64,000 nt of DNA, taken from NCBI GenBank assembly GCA_027493525.1, contig JAOSKN010000003.1:1178001-1242000 (forward strand), written 5' to 3'. A program made the translations under genes and the position numbers. The first letter of the stretch is position 1. Every line of letters starts with the position of its first letter. The notes under the pieces are model-generated. The model was not told where the DNA came from. It saw nothing but the letters and a program-made list of their open reading frames with translations, and ran no database searches. Positions 41,666 through 49,848 of this stretch are shown here, piece after piece. This DNA comes from Planctomycetota bacterium. Its GTDB lineage: Bacteria; Planctomycetota; SZUA-567; H5-PLA8.

Positions 41666-43171
41666 TCATGCCAGGCTCAAGAGTATCTCGACCTTCTCCT
41701 TGTCTATGATCTCGGTACGGTTCAACAACTTGATCGGGAACGGCTTTTCCGTATCTATGGCGCTCCAGCGTTCGGCCAAGAGCTTCAATGCGTCAGCCTG
41801 TACGAGAGCAATATCCCAATTCGTCCGGGCCTTATACTGGAATGCGGTTGCGAGGGACTGCTGAGTAAAACCAGGGCCTATGACCAAGAATGCGAGAGGG
41901 ACAAGGCCCTTTTCCCTCTCCTTCCTCAAGTACCCGTCGAACTGTGACTCAATATGATCCTGTAGATTTACCTGCTTCTCGTCCGTCTTGCAGTCCCACA
42001 ATATGATTTCCTTATTCTCCAAGAGTATTCGACCGTCTGCTTTCGATATTTTTCTGCTGTTGTCAATGTCTACTCCCAACAACTCGTCAATCAGGAAATC
42101 AGTAGCCTTCTCGAACTGGTGTTCGATATCCAAGTCTTTCGTTATGATCTTCTTGGCCTTCAAATCAGCGTACGCCCTTGAGGCGAGGAGTTCATAATTA
42201 TTGTACCATTCCTCACGCTCGTCTTGGGTCGTTCGCTCTTCAAAAGTTAGGTCGTCATAAAACTCCAGGAGCCGCAAAATGGTTTCGGCCTTCGAGCCGC
42301 TTCCCTTCAACCCAACAAGGCGGCACATTTCAGACAACTTTGCGCCGCCTAAGACTTCCAAAACTTGAGAGGGAAGCACGTCGCCGTTGACGATCCTCTC
42401 TATTACGTCTGGCTTATTGCCGCCCTTGTCCATTTTCTTAGAGTCGAGAACGTTCCTTAGGTCCGCCAAAGTAATACTGTCATGCTGAAGAATGCGCCGA
42501 TAGTTCATCCGCTGAAGTTCCATGCTGGTTATATCCTTCCGGAGTATGGCTACGATCTCCGTAGGAATAATGTCTATGTTCTTATTGTTCTCGTCCCGGT
42601 AGCTCCAAAGGATTCCCTCTCGTTGAAGGGCCTTGCGAGCCTCATTTATATCGTCTGCTGTATGCAGCTCGCATTTAGGCCGAGGAAACCTCTTAATATA
42701 GGCACCAATAAGCCAGTGCTCCTCCCTGGAAATGCTCAAGTAGTTACGCAGAGCGAGCAGGAGGTTTGCTTCGTCCTCGGAGACATTGTCATTCCTCCAT
42801 GCGGCCTCAAGGACGATCCTGTATGTATCGTAATGGTGCCAGCGGATCGGGTCATGTTTCTTGGGGTCGAAGAAATCTAGGTCCTTTGCAGCCTTAATGA
42901 GGTTCTTTTCATAATTGATTACCTTCTCGTCGAGTTTCGACTCCTCAAGTCCGTATGACTCCTCTTGGAGGAGGATCTCGTAGAGAATAATCTCTTTGAG
43001 ATTGCGCCTGTTTACGTCGGGGTCAGTTTCCTTGATTGCGGCGAGAACTCTATCCTTTGCTGTTAGTTTCTTGGCGTCCTTTACTATCGTTGCTTCGAGT
43101 GCTTTGTCGTCCAGCCCCCTGGTTGACTCAAGATAGTTGCCGAGAATCCTGAGCATGACCGTCTTTAACAT
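41666..43171 (-). CDS. TerB-like/SAP/PD-(D/E)XK-like protein of unknown function (AT-richer, possibly acquired)
   Basis: This 501-residue protein. An N-terminal helical region contains a TerB-like segment ('AAWRNDNVSEDEANLLLALR', 'NYLSISREEHWLIGAYIKRF'). Residues ~255-310 look like a SAP-type DNA-binding helix pair ('LGGAKLSEMCRLVGLKGSGS', 'KAETILRLLEFYDDLTFEER'). Residues ~360-460 look like a restriction-endonuclease fold: 'DGRILLENKEIILWDCKTDE' gives a D-x(n)-DxK-type signature, then 'HIESQFDGYLRKEREKGLVP'. Base composition is visibly lower in GC than its neighbours, pointing to horizontal transfer. The combination suggests a DNA-targeting, possibly defence-related nuclease. This is inference; no partner genes identify a known system. 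Confidence 0.6.
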   Translation of the reverse strand: MLKTVMLRILGNYLESTRGLDDKALEATIVKDAKKLTAKDRVLAAIKETDPDVNRRNLKEIILYEILLQEESYGLEESKLDEKVINYEKNLIKAAKDLDFFDPKKHDPIRWHHYDTYRIVLEAAWRNDNVSEDEANLLLALRNYLSISREEHWLIGAYIKRFPRPKCELHTADDINEARKALQREGILWSYRDENNKNIDIIPTEIVAILRKDITSMELQRMNYRRILQHDSITLADLRNVLDSKKMDKGGNKPDVIERIVNGDVLPSQVLEVLGGAKLSEMCRLVGLKGSGSKAETILRLLEFYDDLTFEERTTQDEREEWYNNYELLASRAYADLKAKKIITKDLDIEHQFEKATDFLIDELLGVDIDNSRKISKADGRILLENKEIILWDCKTDEKQVNLQDHIESQFDGYLRKEREKGLVPLAFLVIGPGFTQQSLATAFQYKARTNWDIALVQADALKLLAERWSAIDTEKPFPIKLLNRTEIIDKEKVEILLSLA

Positions 43172-43184
43172 GTGAGATGCGATG

Positions 43185-43436
43185 TCAGCGACCCCTTTGC
43201 ATAGAGCATGACGCCCGAGGAGTCTCTGCTCGGCAGCGTCCTTTTTTTGCTCGCCTGCGCCTCCGGGCCTTTTGCGGCTCGCTCGGTCTTTCTATGATTG
43301 GTTCTGAGGTAGGCGCCGGATCGGTCTGGGGCGGCGAAGGTTGCGCTTGAGGTTCGCTGGCCTTCTGCTGGACGGAAACTCCCTCAGGATTGGGGGTTTC
43401 GGGTGCCGGTTCTTCGCCCTTCGGCTCGTTTTCCAT
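43185..43436 (-). CDS. Small Pro/Glu-rich protein with basic tail
   Basis: It starts at ATG 43436 with GGGAGGGGAG upstream, giving 83 residues. Low-complexity Pro/Gln/Glu ('PAPETPNPEGVSVQQKASEP') leads to a basic tail ('PQKARRRRRAKKGRC'). It ends 13 bp before the TerB/SAP gene on the same strand, so the two are probably co-transcribed. It could be a nucleic-acid-binding accessory or disordered linker protein. Coding status is moderately sure. Confidence 0.5.
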   Translation of the reverse strand: MENEPKGEEPAPETPNPEGVSVQQKASEPQAQPSPPQTDPAPTSEPIIERPSEPQKARRRRRAKKGRCRAETPRASCSMQRGR

Positions 43437-43622
43437 ACTCCCCTCCCGACTAGAAAAACGCATTGAAGCATGGAACTCTTTGAGGTCAAGGAAAACAAAG
43501 GATCGACGCAAAAAGGCCCAATTGCAGCATGCCTCGTAGGAAGCGCCGTGGGCTTGCTCCGTGCCACCCTTCACGTACTTCCAGTCCACCCGACGGCTAC
43601 CAGCCCCCACAACCCCAGCCCC

Positions 43623-43991
43623 CTACTCAAACCCCAACTCCGCCAGCCGCTCCTCGTCCAGACCGAAGTGGTGCCCGATCTCATGCAGCACCGTCACCTG
43701 GATCTGATGGGTCAAATCCGCCTCGTCCGGGTAGTCCGCCAGCAGCGGCTCAAAATACAGGAAGATCCGCGGCGGCAGCGCCGGCGCGTCGTCCACCGAA
43801 CGCTCCGTCAACGGATCCCCCTCGTACAGCCCGTAGACCTCCTCGTCGGGCGCAAGCCCCAACCCCTCCCGCTGCGCGGCCTGGATGCGCGGCTGGATCT
43901 GCAGCACGCACTCGTCCACGTAAGGCCGAAACTCCGCCGGAATCCCGTTTAACGCGCGCTCGGCGATCAATCGAAATCTCTTAGAATTCAA
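43623..43991 (-). CDS. Metallopeptidase-family protein (minimal zincin)
   Basis: This 122-residue protein has 'VTVLHEIGHHFGLDEERLAE', the HExxHxxGxxD/E zinc-binding signature of the small PF06262-type metallopeptidases, and 'PPRIFLYFEPLLADYPDEAD' typical of that family. It lacks a signal peptide. Substrates are unknown. It is complete. Confidence 0.9.
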   Translation of the reverse strand: MNSKRFRLIAERALNGIPAEFRPYVDECVLQIQPRIQAAQREGLGLAPDEEVYGLYEGDPLTERSVDDAPALPPRIFLYFEPLLADYPDEADLTHQIQVTVLHEIGHHFGLDEERLAELGFE

Positions 43992-44099
43992 TCCTTCGCC
44001 CTCGCTCCCATCGCCAACCCACCGGCGCCGGCCGCTTTAGCCCGCAAAGCAAGCCTAGCCAGTAAATCCTACGGAATCCTTGTGAAATCAAGAAATTCG

Positions 44100-44113
44100 A
44101 AGTATACATACTT
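44100..44113. promoter_or_regulatory. Candidate GntR operator AAGTAT-AC-ATACTT
   Basis: A perfect 6-bp palindrome with 2-bp spacer lies 26 bp upstream of the GntR start, within an AT-rich promoter region. This suits autoregulation by the downstream regulator. Confidence 0.5.
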
Positions 44114-44139
44114 AGGTACTTAACTCGGATCTCGCCGCC

Positions 44140-45267
44140 ATGAACACCAGCCCCCTCCAGCGCCCGCGCCTCTGGAACCTCCCCAAAGAATCCGTAGCGC
44201 CCCTCTACCTTCAGATCCAGGACCTGATTCTTTCCCACATCGAAGCCGGCCGAGCCAAGCCCGGCGATCTGCTCCCTTCTTATCCCTGGCTCTCGCGGAC
44301 CCTCCAGGTCGCCGACAAGACCGTCCGGCAAGCCTACGCCGAACTGGAACGCCTGGGCGTCGTCGAGATCCACCGCGGCAGGGGTACCTTCGTCACCCGG
44401 GGCTCCGCCGAAAGCGCCGCCGACCTGCCCCGGACGGGTGTTATCGGCCTTCTCCCCCCCGGCCTGCCCGTGGACCTCTCCGAAGAAACCTTCTTCTGGC
44501 GCGCCATGCGCGCGGTACAGGAAGCCGCCTGGGCCGAGCGCCTCGACACCCTGGTCCTGGCCCGCGCCGGCGATCTCCGCGCCCCCGGCGCCGCCGAAAA
44601 GATCGCCGACCGCCGCCGCCTGGACGGCGTGGCCCTGCTGGGTTCGGCCGTGGAGGAGTTCGTCCGCCGCCTCCACGCCCTGCGTTTCCCGGCCGTGCTG
44701 GTGGACGTGCAACTCGAGAGCGTCCCCGTCGACGGGGTCGTCTTCGACAACGCCGGCGCCGCCCGCGACCTCACCTACAAGCTCATCGGGCTCGGGCACC
44801 GCAAGATCGGCTTTGCCGGCATCCCCCGCGGGCAGAGCAGCCCCGAGCGCGAAGCCGGCTACCGCCACGCCATGGGCGCCGCCAGCCTTCCCGTCCGCCC
44901 CGAATGGATCGCCCGCGTGGACGTCGATCTGGGTGAGACCGGGCACAGCGCCCTCGACCTGCTCCTTGGGCAGGGCCTCACCGCCCTGGTCTGCTTCAAC
45001 GGCGCGCTGGCCCTGACCGCCGCCGAGGTCGCCGCGCGGCGCGGCCTGCGCGTCCCCGAGGACCTGTCCCTCGCCGCGACCACCGCCGAGGGCCTCTGGA
45101 GCCTCCCGGGCGGGCGGGCGCTGGAACGGATGAGTTTCGACCCCAAGGCGCTCGGCGCGTCCGCCCTGCGCCTCCTGAACGAACGCATCGCCGATCCCGG
45201 CCGCGAAGTCCGCCGGGAAGTCCTAGCCGCCGTAGCCGTGCAAGGAGAAAGCGTCGCCGGCCAGTGA
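44140..45267 (+). CDS. GntR-family regulator with LacI-type sensor domain
   Basis: This 375-residue protein has an N-terminal wHTH ('LYLQIQDLILSHIEAGRAKP', 'VADKTVRQAYAELERLGVVE', 'IHRGRGTFVTR'). A periplasmic-binding-like sensor follows ('TGVIGLLPPGLPVDLSEETF', 'RRRLDGVALLGSAVEEFVRR', 'LIGLGHRKIGFAGIPRGQSS', 'GLTALVCFNGALALTAAEVA'), close to LacI/PurR sensors. It lies upstream of and co-oriented with the GH18-like and heparinase genes, probable targets. The gene ends in a long heptamer array. Confidence 0.9.
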   Translation: MNTSPLQRPRLWNLPKESVAPLYLQIQDLILSHIEAGRAKPGDLLPSYPWLSRTLQVADKTVRQAYAELERLGVVEIHRGRGTFVTRGSAESAADLPRTGVIGLLPPGLPVDLSEETFFWRAMRAVQEAAWAERLDTLVLARAGDLRAPGAAEKIADRRRLDGVALLGSAVEEFVRRLHALRFPAVLVDVQLESVPVDGVVFDNAGAARDLTYKLIGLGHRKIGFAGIPRGQSSPEREAGYRHAMGAASLPVRPEWIARVDVDLGETGHSALDLLLGQGLTALVCFNGALALTAAEVAARRGLRVPEDLSLAATTAEGLWSLPGGRALERMSFDPKALGASALRLLNERIADPGREVRREVLAAVAVQGESVAGQ

Positions 45268-45475
45268 ACAGTGAACAGTGAACAGTGAACAGTGAACAGT
45301 GAACAGTGAACAGTGAACGGTGAACGGTGAACGGTGAACGGTGAACGGTGAACGGTGAACGGTGAACGGTGAACGGCAGGTGCTCTAAGACACTTTACTG
45401 TTTCTTGCAGTTACTATTTACCGTTCACTGTTTACTGATCACTGTTTACTGATCACTGTTTACCGATCAACCATC
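45264..45475. repeat. Long heptanucleotide array (AGTGAAC)n plus complementary tract
   Basis: From 45264, GTGAACA repeats about six times, then GTGAACG about nine times, to 45376. The complementary units (CCGTTCA, CTGTTTA, CTGATCA) occupy 45418-45471. The two tracts can fold into a long imperfect hairpin. The array begins 3 bp before the stop codon of the GntR gene and ends just before the next gene. Confidence 0.88.
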
Positions 45476-45489
45476 TCAAGGATGCGCCC

Positions 45490-46658
45490 ATGTCCAACCT
45501 GACCTCCGCACTCCTTCCCCTACTCCTCCTTGCGGCCTGCGCCGCGGCCCGCGCCGGCGACGGGGAGGCTCCGCCGAAGCCCGAGCGCGTCGTTTACGCC
45601 TGGTTCCCGGCCGACATGAACGACTGGAGCACCGCCGCGGTGGACTGGTCGGCGCTCACCCATATCTGCTTCCGCTCCGCCGTCGTCCAGGCCGACGGCA
45701 CGCTCAAGATCGGCGGCGGCTGCGACCCCGAGAAGATCAAGGCCCTCGTCGCCGAGGCCCACGCGCACAAGGTCAAGGTCTGCGTCCTCGTCTGGGGCAG
45801 CGGGCGCAAGGCCGCCGACGCGTACCTCGCCGAGCACGCCAAGACCTTCGCCGACGAGGTCCTCAAGTTTCTCAAGGAGTACGGCCTGGACGGTGTCAAC
45901 CTCGACGACGAGACCTGGCAGGAGCACAACGAGGTCGCCGGCGACTCCAACCGCGACCGCGTCAACCTGCTCTTCAAGACCCTCCACGACACGCTCAAGG
46001 CCGCTAACCCCGCCTACCACATCAGCTACGCCGCCCCGCCCGTCATCTCCGCCGACGACAAGTACGGCGCGGCCTGGCTCGACTTCAAGACCATCGTCCG
46101 GCACGTCGATCACATCACCTTCATGTCCTACTGCATGTTCACCCCCACCATCGGCTGGACCGGCAGCGCGCAGCCCGTCCGCGGCGGCGGCAAGGTCGGC
46201 GCCCACGCGCGCGACTACGACACCGTGATCAAGGACTACCTCGAAGCCACCGGCGGGGCGAAGGAGAAGCTCGTCCTGGGCCTGGGCCTCCACCGCGGCG
46301 GCAACGAGTGGACCGTCTCCAGCGACAAGCCCCTCGCCGGCATCTATCCGCTTCTCGCCAAGCCCCGCAAGCTCACCGCCGCCGAGGCCGCCGAGCAGGC
46401 CAAACGGCACGGCCGCCGCTTCGACCCCGAGCAGCAGGCCCCTGGTACTGCTACAAGGATAACGACGTCTTCGTGCAGGGCTGGTACGAGGACGACGAGT
46501 CCCTCGCCGCCAAGCTCAAGCTCGCCCGCGAACACGGCCTCCCCGGCGTCTGCCTCTGGGTCCTCGACGGCAAGGCCGAGCCCGCCTCCACCTTCAAGCT
46601 CCTGAAGGAGCACGTCCTCGACGCGCCCGCCCCCGCCGCCGCCCCCGCGGAAAAGTGA
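45490..46658 (+). CDS. Secreted GH18-family (chitinase-like) protein, frameshift near the C-terminus
   Basis: It has a signal peptide ('SALLPLLLLAACAAARAGDG'). The barrel opens 'PERVVYAWFPADMNDW'. The GH18 active-site strand is 'KEYGLDGVNLDDETWQEHNE', giving DGxxxDxE with Glu as the presumed proton donor; the sheet continues 'HISYAAPPVISADDKYGAAW' and 'HVDHITFMSYCMFTP'. The reading frame changes near 46440 in a CCCC run; five C restores 'QQAPWYCYKDNDVFVQGWYE' to the stop at 46658 (389 residues). The C-terminal 'LPGVCLWVLDGKAEPASTFK' is the final barrel strand. It probably hydrolyses a beta-1,4-linked amino-sugar polymer outside the cytoplasm. Confidence 0.82.
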
Positions 46659-46693
46659 ACCGCGCGCACGGCGCTAACTCGATCACGCCCTGA

Positions 46694-46758
46694 AATTCCC
46701 CCGGGAATTCTATTGTCTTACAAATGCCGCAGGGGTATTATAAGTGTACTAGTTCACT
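46694..46758. promoter_or_regulatory. Candidate regulatory palindromes upstream of the second heparinase gene
   Basis: AATTCCC-CC-GGGAATT (46694-46709) is a perfect palindrome. AGTGTACTAGTTCACT (46743-46758, one mismatch) lies directly before the AGGAGG ribosome site of the heparinase gene. The second resembles the AAGTATACATACTT site of the nearby GntR gene. Confidence 0.4.
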
Positions 46759-46769
46759 AGGAGGCCCCC

Positions 46770-48692
46770 ATGCCCGAACCCCGCAGCCTCTTCGGCCAGG
46801 CGCTCCTCGAACGCAAACACGCGCCCGGCCTCGAGTTCTTCCGCGAGCACCTGCGCGCGCGCTGCGAAGCGATCCGGACCCCCGGCTCGCGCTACCACCT
46901 CGACTGGCGCGCGTGCGAGCTCCCCATCTGGAAGCAGCGCATGGGCTGCCGCGCCATCCCCGCCGCCCTCGAACAGTTCAGCTTCGCCGCCGTGCTCCTC
47001 GACGAAGCCCACGCCGCGCACGCCCGCGACCTCTTCATGACCCTGGTCGACCGCCGCATCGACGAGGAGATGGAGACCCTCAACCCGCACGGCGTACTCC
47101 ACAAGGGCTGGCGGCACACCCCGCTCGATGCCGGCGCCAGCTCCGTCGCCCTGGGCCTGGCCTTCGACGCGCTCCACCCGTTCCTCGCCGCCGCCGAGCG
47201 CGTGAAGATCGGCGCGTGGCTGCGGCCCTTCATCGAGTACCTCTTCGAGCATGCCCCGGATCCCGACGAGCTGAAGCCCGAATGGAACATCGCCAGCACC
47301 GCGACGACCGGCCTCGCCCTCCTCGCCCTCGCGCTCCACGACGCCGGCCTGCTTGACGAGGCGCGCTGCGAGCGCGCGCAGCGCATGGCCCTGCATCGCG
47401 CGAAGGTGCTCCTCGGCCGCTGCGTGGACGCCGGAGGCGCGCTCTTCGAGGGGCCCTGCTACGGCGCCAGCGCCCTCGAGTACGTCGCCGCCTACGCCTA
47501 CGCCCGCGCGCGCCTCGGCGACCGCGAACTCCTCGGCCACCCCGCCTGGGCGCTCGCCGTCCGCGGGCTCGTCCACGAACTCGTCCCCGCCACCGGCGTC
47601 CCCAACCACCTCAACGACTGCAACGAACCCCACGCGCTCCCCTGGCTGGCCCTCGCCGCCTCCAGCGCCCGCGACGGCCTCGCCCAGTGGCTCTGGCAGC
47701 GCATGACCAACTTCCCCGAAGCGCCGCGCATCCAGCCCGATGAACGCGACGTCTGGCGCGCCTTCGAGACCCGCTACCTGCTCTACTGCGACCCCGCGCT
47801 GAAGCCCGTCCCGCCCCGCGAGGCCGGCCTGCCGCTGCGCATGCGCTTCCCCGAACGCGACCTCGTCGACCTCCGCACCGGCTGGGACCGCGACGACGCC
47901 TTCCTCTCCTTCGTCTGCGACCACTCGCCCCGCGGCGGGCACCGCCAGGCCGACCGCGGACACTTCGCCTTCCACGCCCTCGGCGAAGCCTTCGCCGTCG
48001 ACACCGGCTACGGCAAGGTCGCCGTCCACGGCGCGGGAACCCTGCGCATGGGCGCCCTCGGCGAAGCGCACAACCTGCCCCTGATTCACGGCGAAATGCA
48101 GCATGAAATGCCCGCCCCCGGCGGCATCCGCAAGCTGGACTTGGACGCCGAGATTCCCCGCGTCGAAGCCGAAATCGGCGCCAGTTGGCGCTCCCTGAAC
48201 CGCTTCACCCGCCGCCTCGCCTGGCTCCCCGGCGCCCCCGGCGAAGCGCCGTTCCTCCTCGTCGCGGACCTCGCCGAGTGGGACGCCGAAGGCCCCGTCC
48301 TCACCTCCTGGCTGCTCCACACCCACGCCCGCAACAGCGCCGAGTTCGACGGCCCCCAGGCCGTCCTCACCGGCGGGAACGCCGGCCAGCGCTGCCTCGT
48401 GCGGATGCTCGCCCCCGGTATCGGGCACTGGCGGCAAGAGGCCTTCCTCGGCCATCCGCGCCTGCGCTACGACCGCATCGCCCAGCCGCTGCTTGCCCTG
48501 GTCCTCCTCGCGCCGTTCAAAGCCGGCGCCGAACCGCCGCGCGTGGAAACCCACGCCGAACCCGAAGGCTGCGCCCTCCGCGTCCGCAACGGCCCGCATG
48601 CCTACGCCGCCGCCCTCGCCCTCCCCGGGCGCAGCCTCGAATGGAATGGGATGAAGACGGATGGAGAATTCTCGGTAAAAATCGAGCGCTAA
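46770..48692 (+). CDS. Heparinase II/III-family protein, no signal peptide
   Basis: This 640-residue protein has a strong AGGAGG ribosome site. It has an alpha-helical toroid ('PEWNIASTATTGLALLALAL', 'GRCVDAGGALFEGPCYGASA', 'LEYVAAYAYARARLGDRELL') and a heparinase II/III beta-sheet domain with 'RQADRGHFAFHALGEAFAVD', where the catalytic-type His/Tyr surroundings sit, and 'LPLIHGEMQHEMPAPG'. Absence of a signal peptide suggests it acts on imported oligosaccharides. The GntR gene two genes upstream and the palindromes at 46694-46758 suggest inducible expression. Confidence 0.85.
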   Translation: MPEPRSLFGQALLERKHAPGLEFFREHLRARCEAIRTPGSRYHLDWRACELPIWKQRMGCRAIPAALEQFSFAAVLLDEAHAAHARDLFMTLVDRRIDEEMETLNPHGVLHKGWRHTPLDAGASSVALGLAFDALHPFLAAAERVKIGAWLRPFIEYLFEHAPDPDELKPEWNIASTATTGLALLALALHDAGLLDEARCERAQRMALHRAKVLLGRCVDAGGALFEGPCYGASALEYVAAYAYARARLGDRELLGHPAWALAVRGLVHELVPATGVPNHLNDCNEPHALPWLALAASSARDGLAQWLWQRMTNFPEAPRIQPDERDVWRAFETRYLLYCDPALKPVPPREAGLPLRMRFPERDLVDLRTGWDRDDAFLSFVCDHSPRGGHRQADRGHFAFHALGEAFAVDTGYGKVAVHGAGTLRMGALGEAHNLPLIHGEMQHEMPAPGGIRKLDLDAEIPRVEAEIGASWRSLNRFTRRLAWLPGAPGEAPFLLVADLAEWDAEGPVLTSWLLHTHARNSAEFDGPQAVLTGGNAGQRCLVRMLAPGIGHWRQEAFLGHPRLRYDRIAQPLLALVLLAPFKAGAEPPRVETHAEPEGCALRVRNGPHAYAAALALPGRSLEWNGMKTDGEFSVKIER

Positions 48693-48752
48693 GCGGTGCG
48701 GATAAGAGGGCGTCCTAAGCGGCTTCGGAGCGCCGGGCAAGCGAGGCGAGCC

Positions 48753-49478
48753 TCAGGCCTCATCTCTTGCGTCTTGCCCCTCACATTCCGCATTTCGAAT
48801 TCCGCATTCCGCATTTTCCGCTCCCCGGCCGCCCCTCCTCACCCACCACAACAACCCCTGCCCCGCCAGCAGCCCCAGCGCGCCGTAAAAGCCGGCGATC
48901 CGGAGCGGCGCGGTCTCGTAATCCGTCAGGCGCTGGAGGAAGACCGCCCACGAGGTGAAGAGCGGCGTCACGAGGCAGTAGAAGGCCAGCAGCGACGCGC
49001 AGCCCAGCCCGAGGTAACTCAGCGCGTACCCCAGCGCGAAGGCCCAGCGCGGCCTGAAGCGGAAATGCCCGCGCCGCGAAGCGTGCAGCAGGCTGATCAC
49101 CAGCGCCCCGGCCCACGCCGCGCCGCCCAGCACGCCGTACGGCACGAAATTCGGCTCGTACAACGCCAGGAAGCCCGCGAAGTAGCCGGCCACCAGGAAG
49201 CTCCCGGCCAAGAGGTCGGTCGTGAAGAGCTGCGCCTTGAGGTCCCGCTCCGCCCGCCGCCGGCGCGCCTCCAGGACCATCAGCCGCCACGACGCGAGCG
49301 CCGCGACGGCCAGCAGCGCGCCGAAGACCGTCCAGTTCAGCCCCGCGCGAGGTATCCGCCCGCCGAAGAGCGCCCAGCCGAACATCACCAGCCCCGACGA
49401 AGAGAGCGCGATCAGCGTCCAGATCAGCCCGCGTTCCAACGCCGCCGGCCGGTTCGTTGAAGCCTCGCCCTCGCCCAT
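48753..49478 (-). CDS. Hypothetical integral membrane protein
   Basis: This 241-residue protein has about six membrane helices ('LIWTLIALSSSGLVMFGWAL', 'TVFGALLAVAALASWRLMVL', 'LLAGSFLVAGYFAGFLALYE', 'LGGAAWAGALVISLLHASR'). No transporter motif is recognised. Its last ~20 residues ('ENAECGIRNAECEGQDA') are translated from the GGAATGCGGAAT heptamer repeat, so the natural C-terminus is probably earlier and the stop has been lost into the repeat. Confidence 0.7.
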   Translation of the reverse strand: MGEGEASTNRPAALERGLIWTLIALSSSGLVMFGWALFGGRIPRAGLNWTVFGALLAVAALASWRLMVLEARRRRAERDLKAQLFTTDLLAGSFLVAGYFAGFLALYEPNFVPYGVLGGAAWAGALVISLLHASRRGHFRFRPRWAFALGYALSYLGLGCASLLAFYCLVTPLFTSWAVFLQRLTDYETAPLRIAGFYGALGLLAGQGLLWWVRRGGRGAENAECGIRNAECEGQDARDEA

Positions 49479-49488
49479 CCCTCGCCCT

Positions 49489-49640
49489 CGCGTGCCACGG
49501 GTCGGCGATGCCGCTGTAGCGCCGGCGTCCTCGCCGGCTCGCGTGGGCGTCCCGCCCGCGCGTCTTTTCGTTCTCCCGTACCGCGAACATCCGGGCCGCC
49601 CGCCGCGCCACGGGTCAGCGAAGCTGCCCCGTGCCTCCCC
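49489..49640. repeat. Composite intergenic palindromic repeat, copy A
   Basis: One unit: the CCACGGGTCGGCG palindromic start, then GTAGCGCCGGCGTCCTCGCC, a GGGCGTCCCGCCCGCGCGTC segment, CGTTCTCCCGTACCGCGA, and a closing CCACGGGTCAGCGAAGCTGC-CCCGTG palindrome (49607-49634). Copies B-E lie at 51172, 55503, 59186 and 60479. Confidence 0.8.
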
Positions 49641-49659
49641 TCCTCCGTACCCCCCCGCT

Positions 49660-49790
49660 CCGCCCTACATCCTATACCGAATTCCCTGTATGCTCGCGAC
49701 GGATTGGTGAAGCTCGGCGCGCATGAGCGCGTCCTTTGAAATCCGCGCGGCGCCGGGCGGCCTCGAGTTCGCCGTCCACGTGAGCCGTAC
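49660..49790 (+). repeat. Duplicated promoter and 5' end of the DUF167 gene
   Basis: TATACCGAATTCCCTGTATG then CTCGCGA, the ATG (49723) and the first ~20 codons ('MSASFEIRAAPGGLEFAVHV') match the promoter and start of the DUF167 gene at 51470-51580 ('MSAAFEIRAAPGGVEFAVHA'). After that the sequences diverge. This piece lies in frame with, and upstream of, the CNNM transporter gene. Confidence 0.82.
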
Positions 49791-49848
49791 GATGTCGCGG
49801 AATGCTTCGTTCCAGTCGTCTGGCTCGCGTACCGGAGGTCCGAAGCGC

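Noticed and set aside
45264-45475. CRISPR array
   Set aside because: The units are 7-bp tandem repeats without unique spacers, and there are no cas genes.
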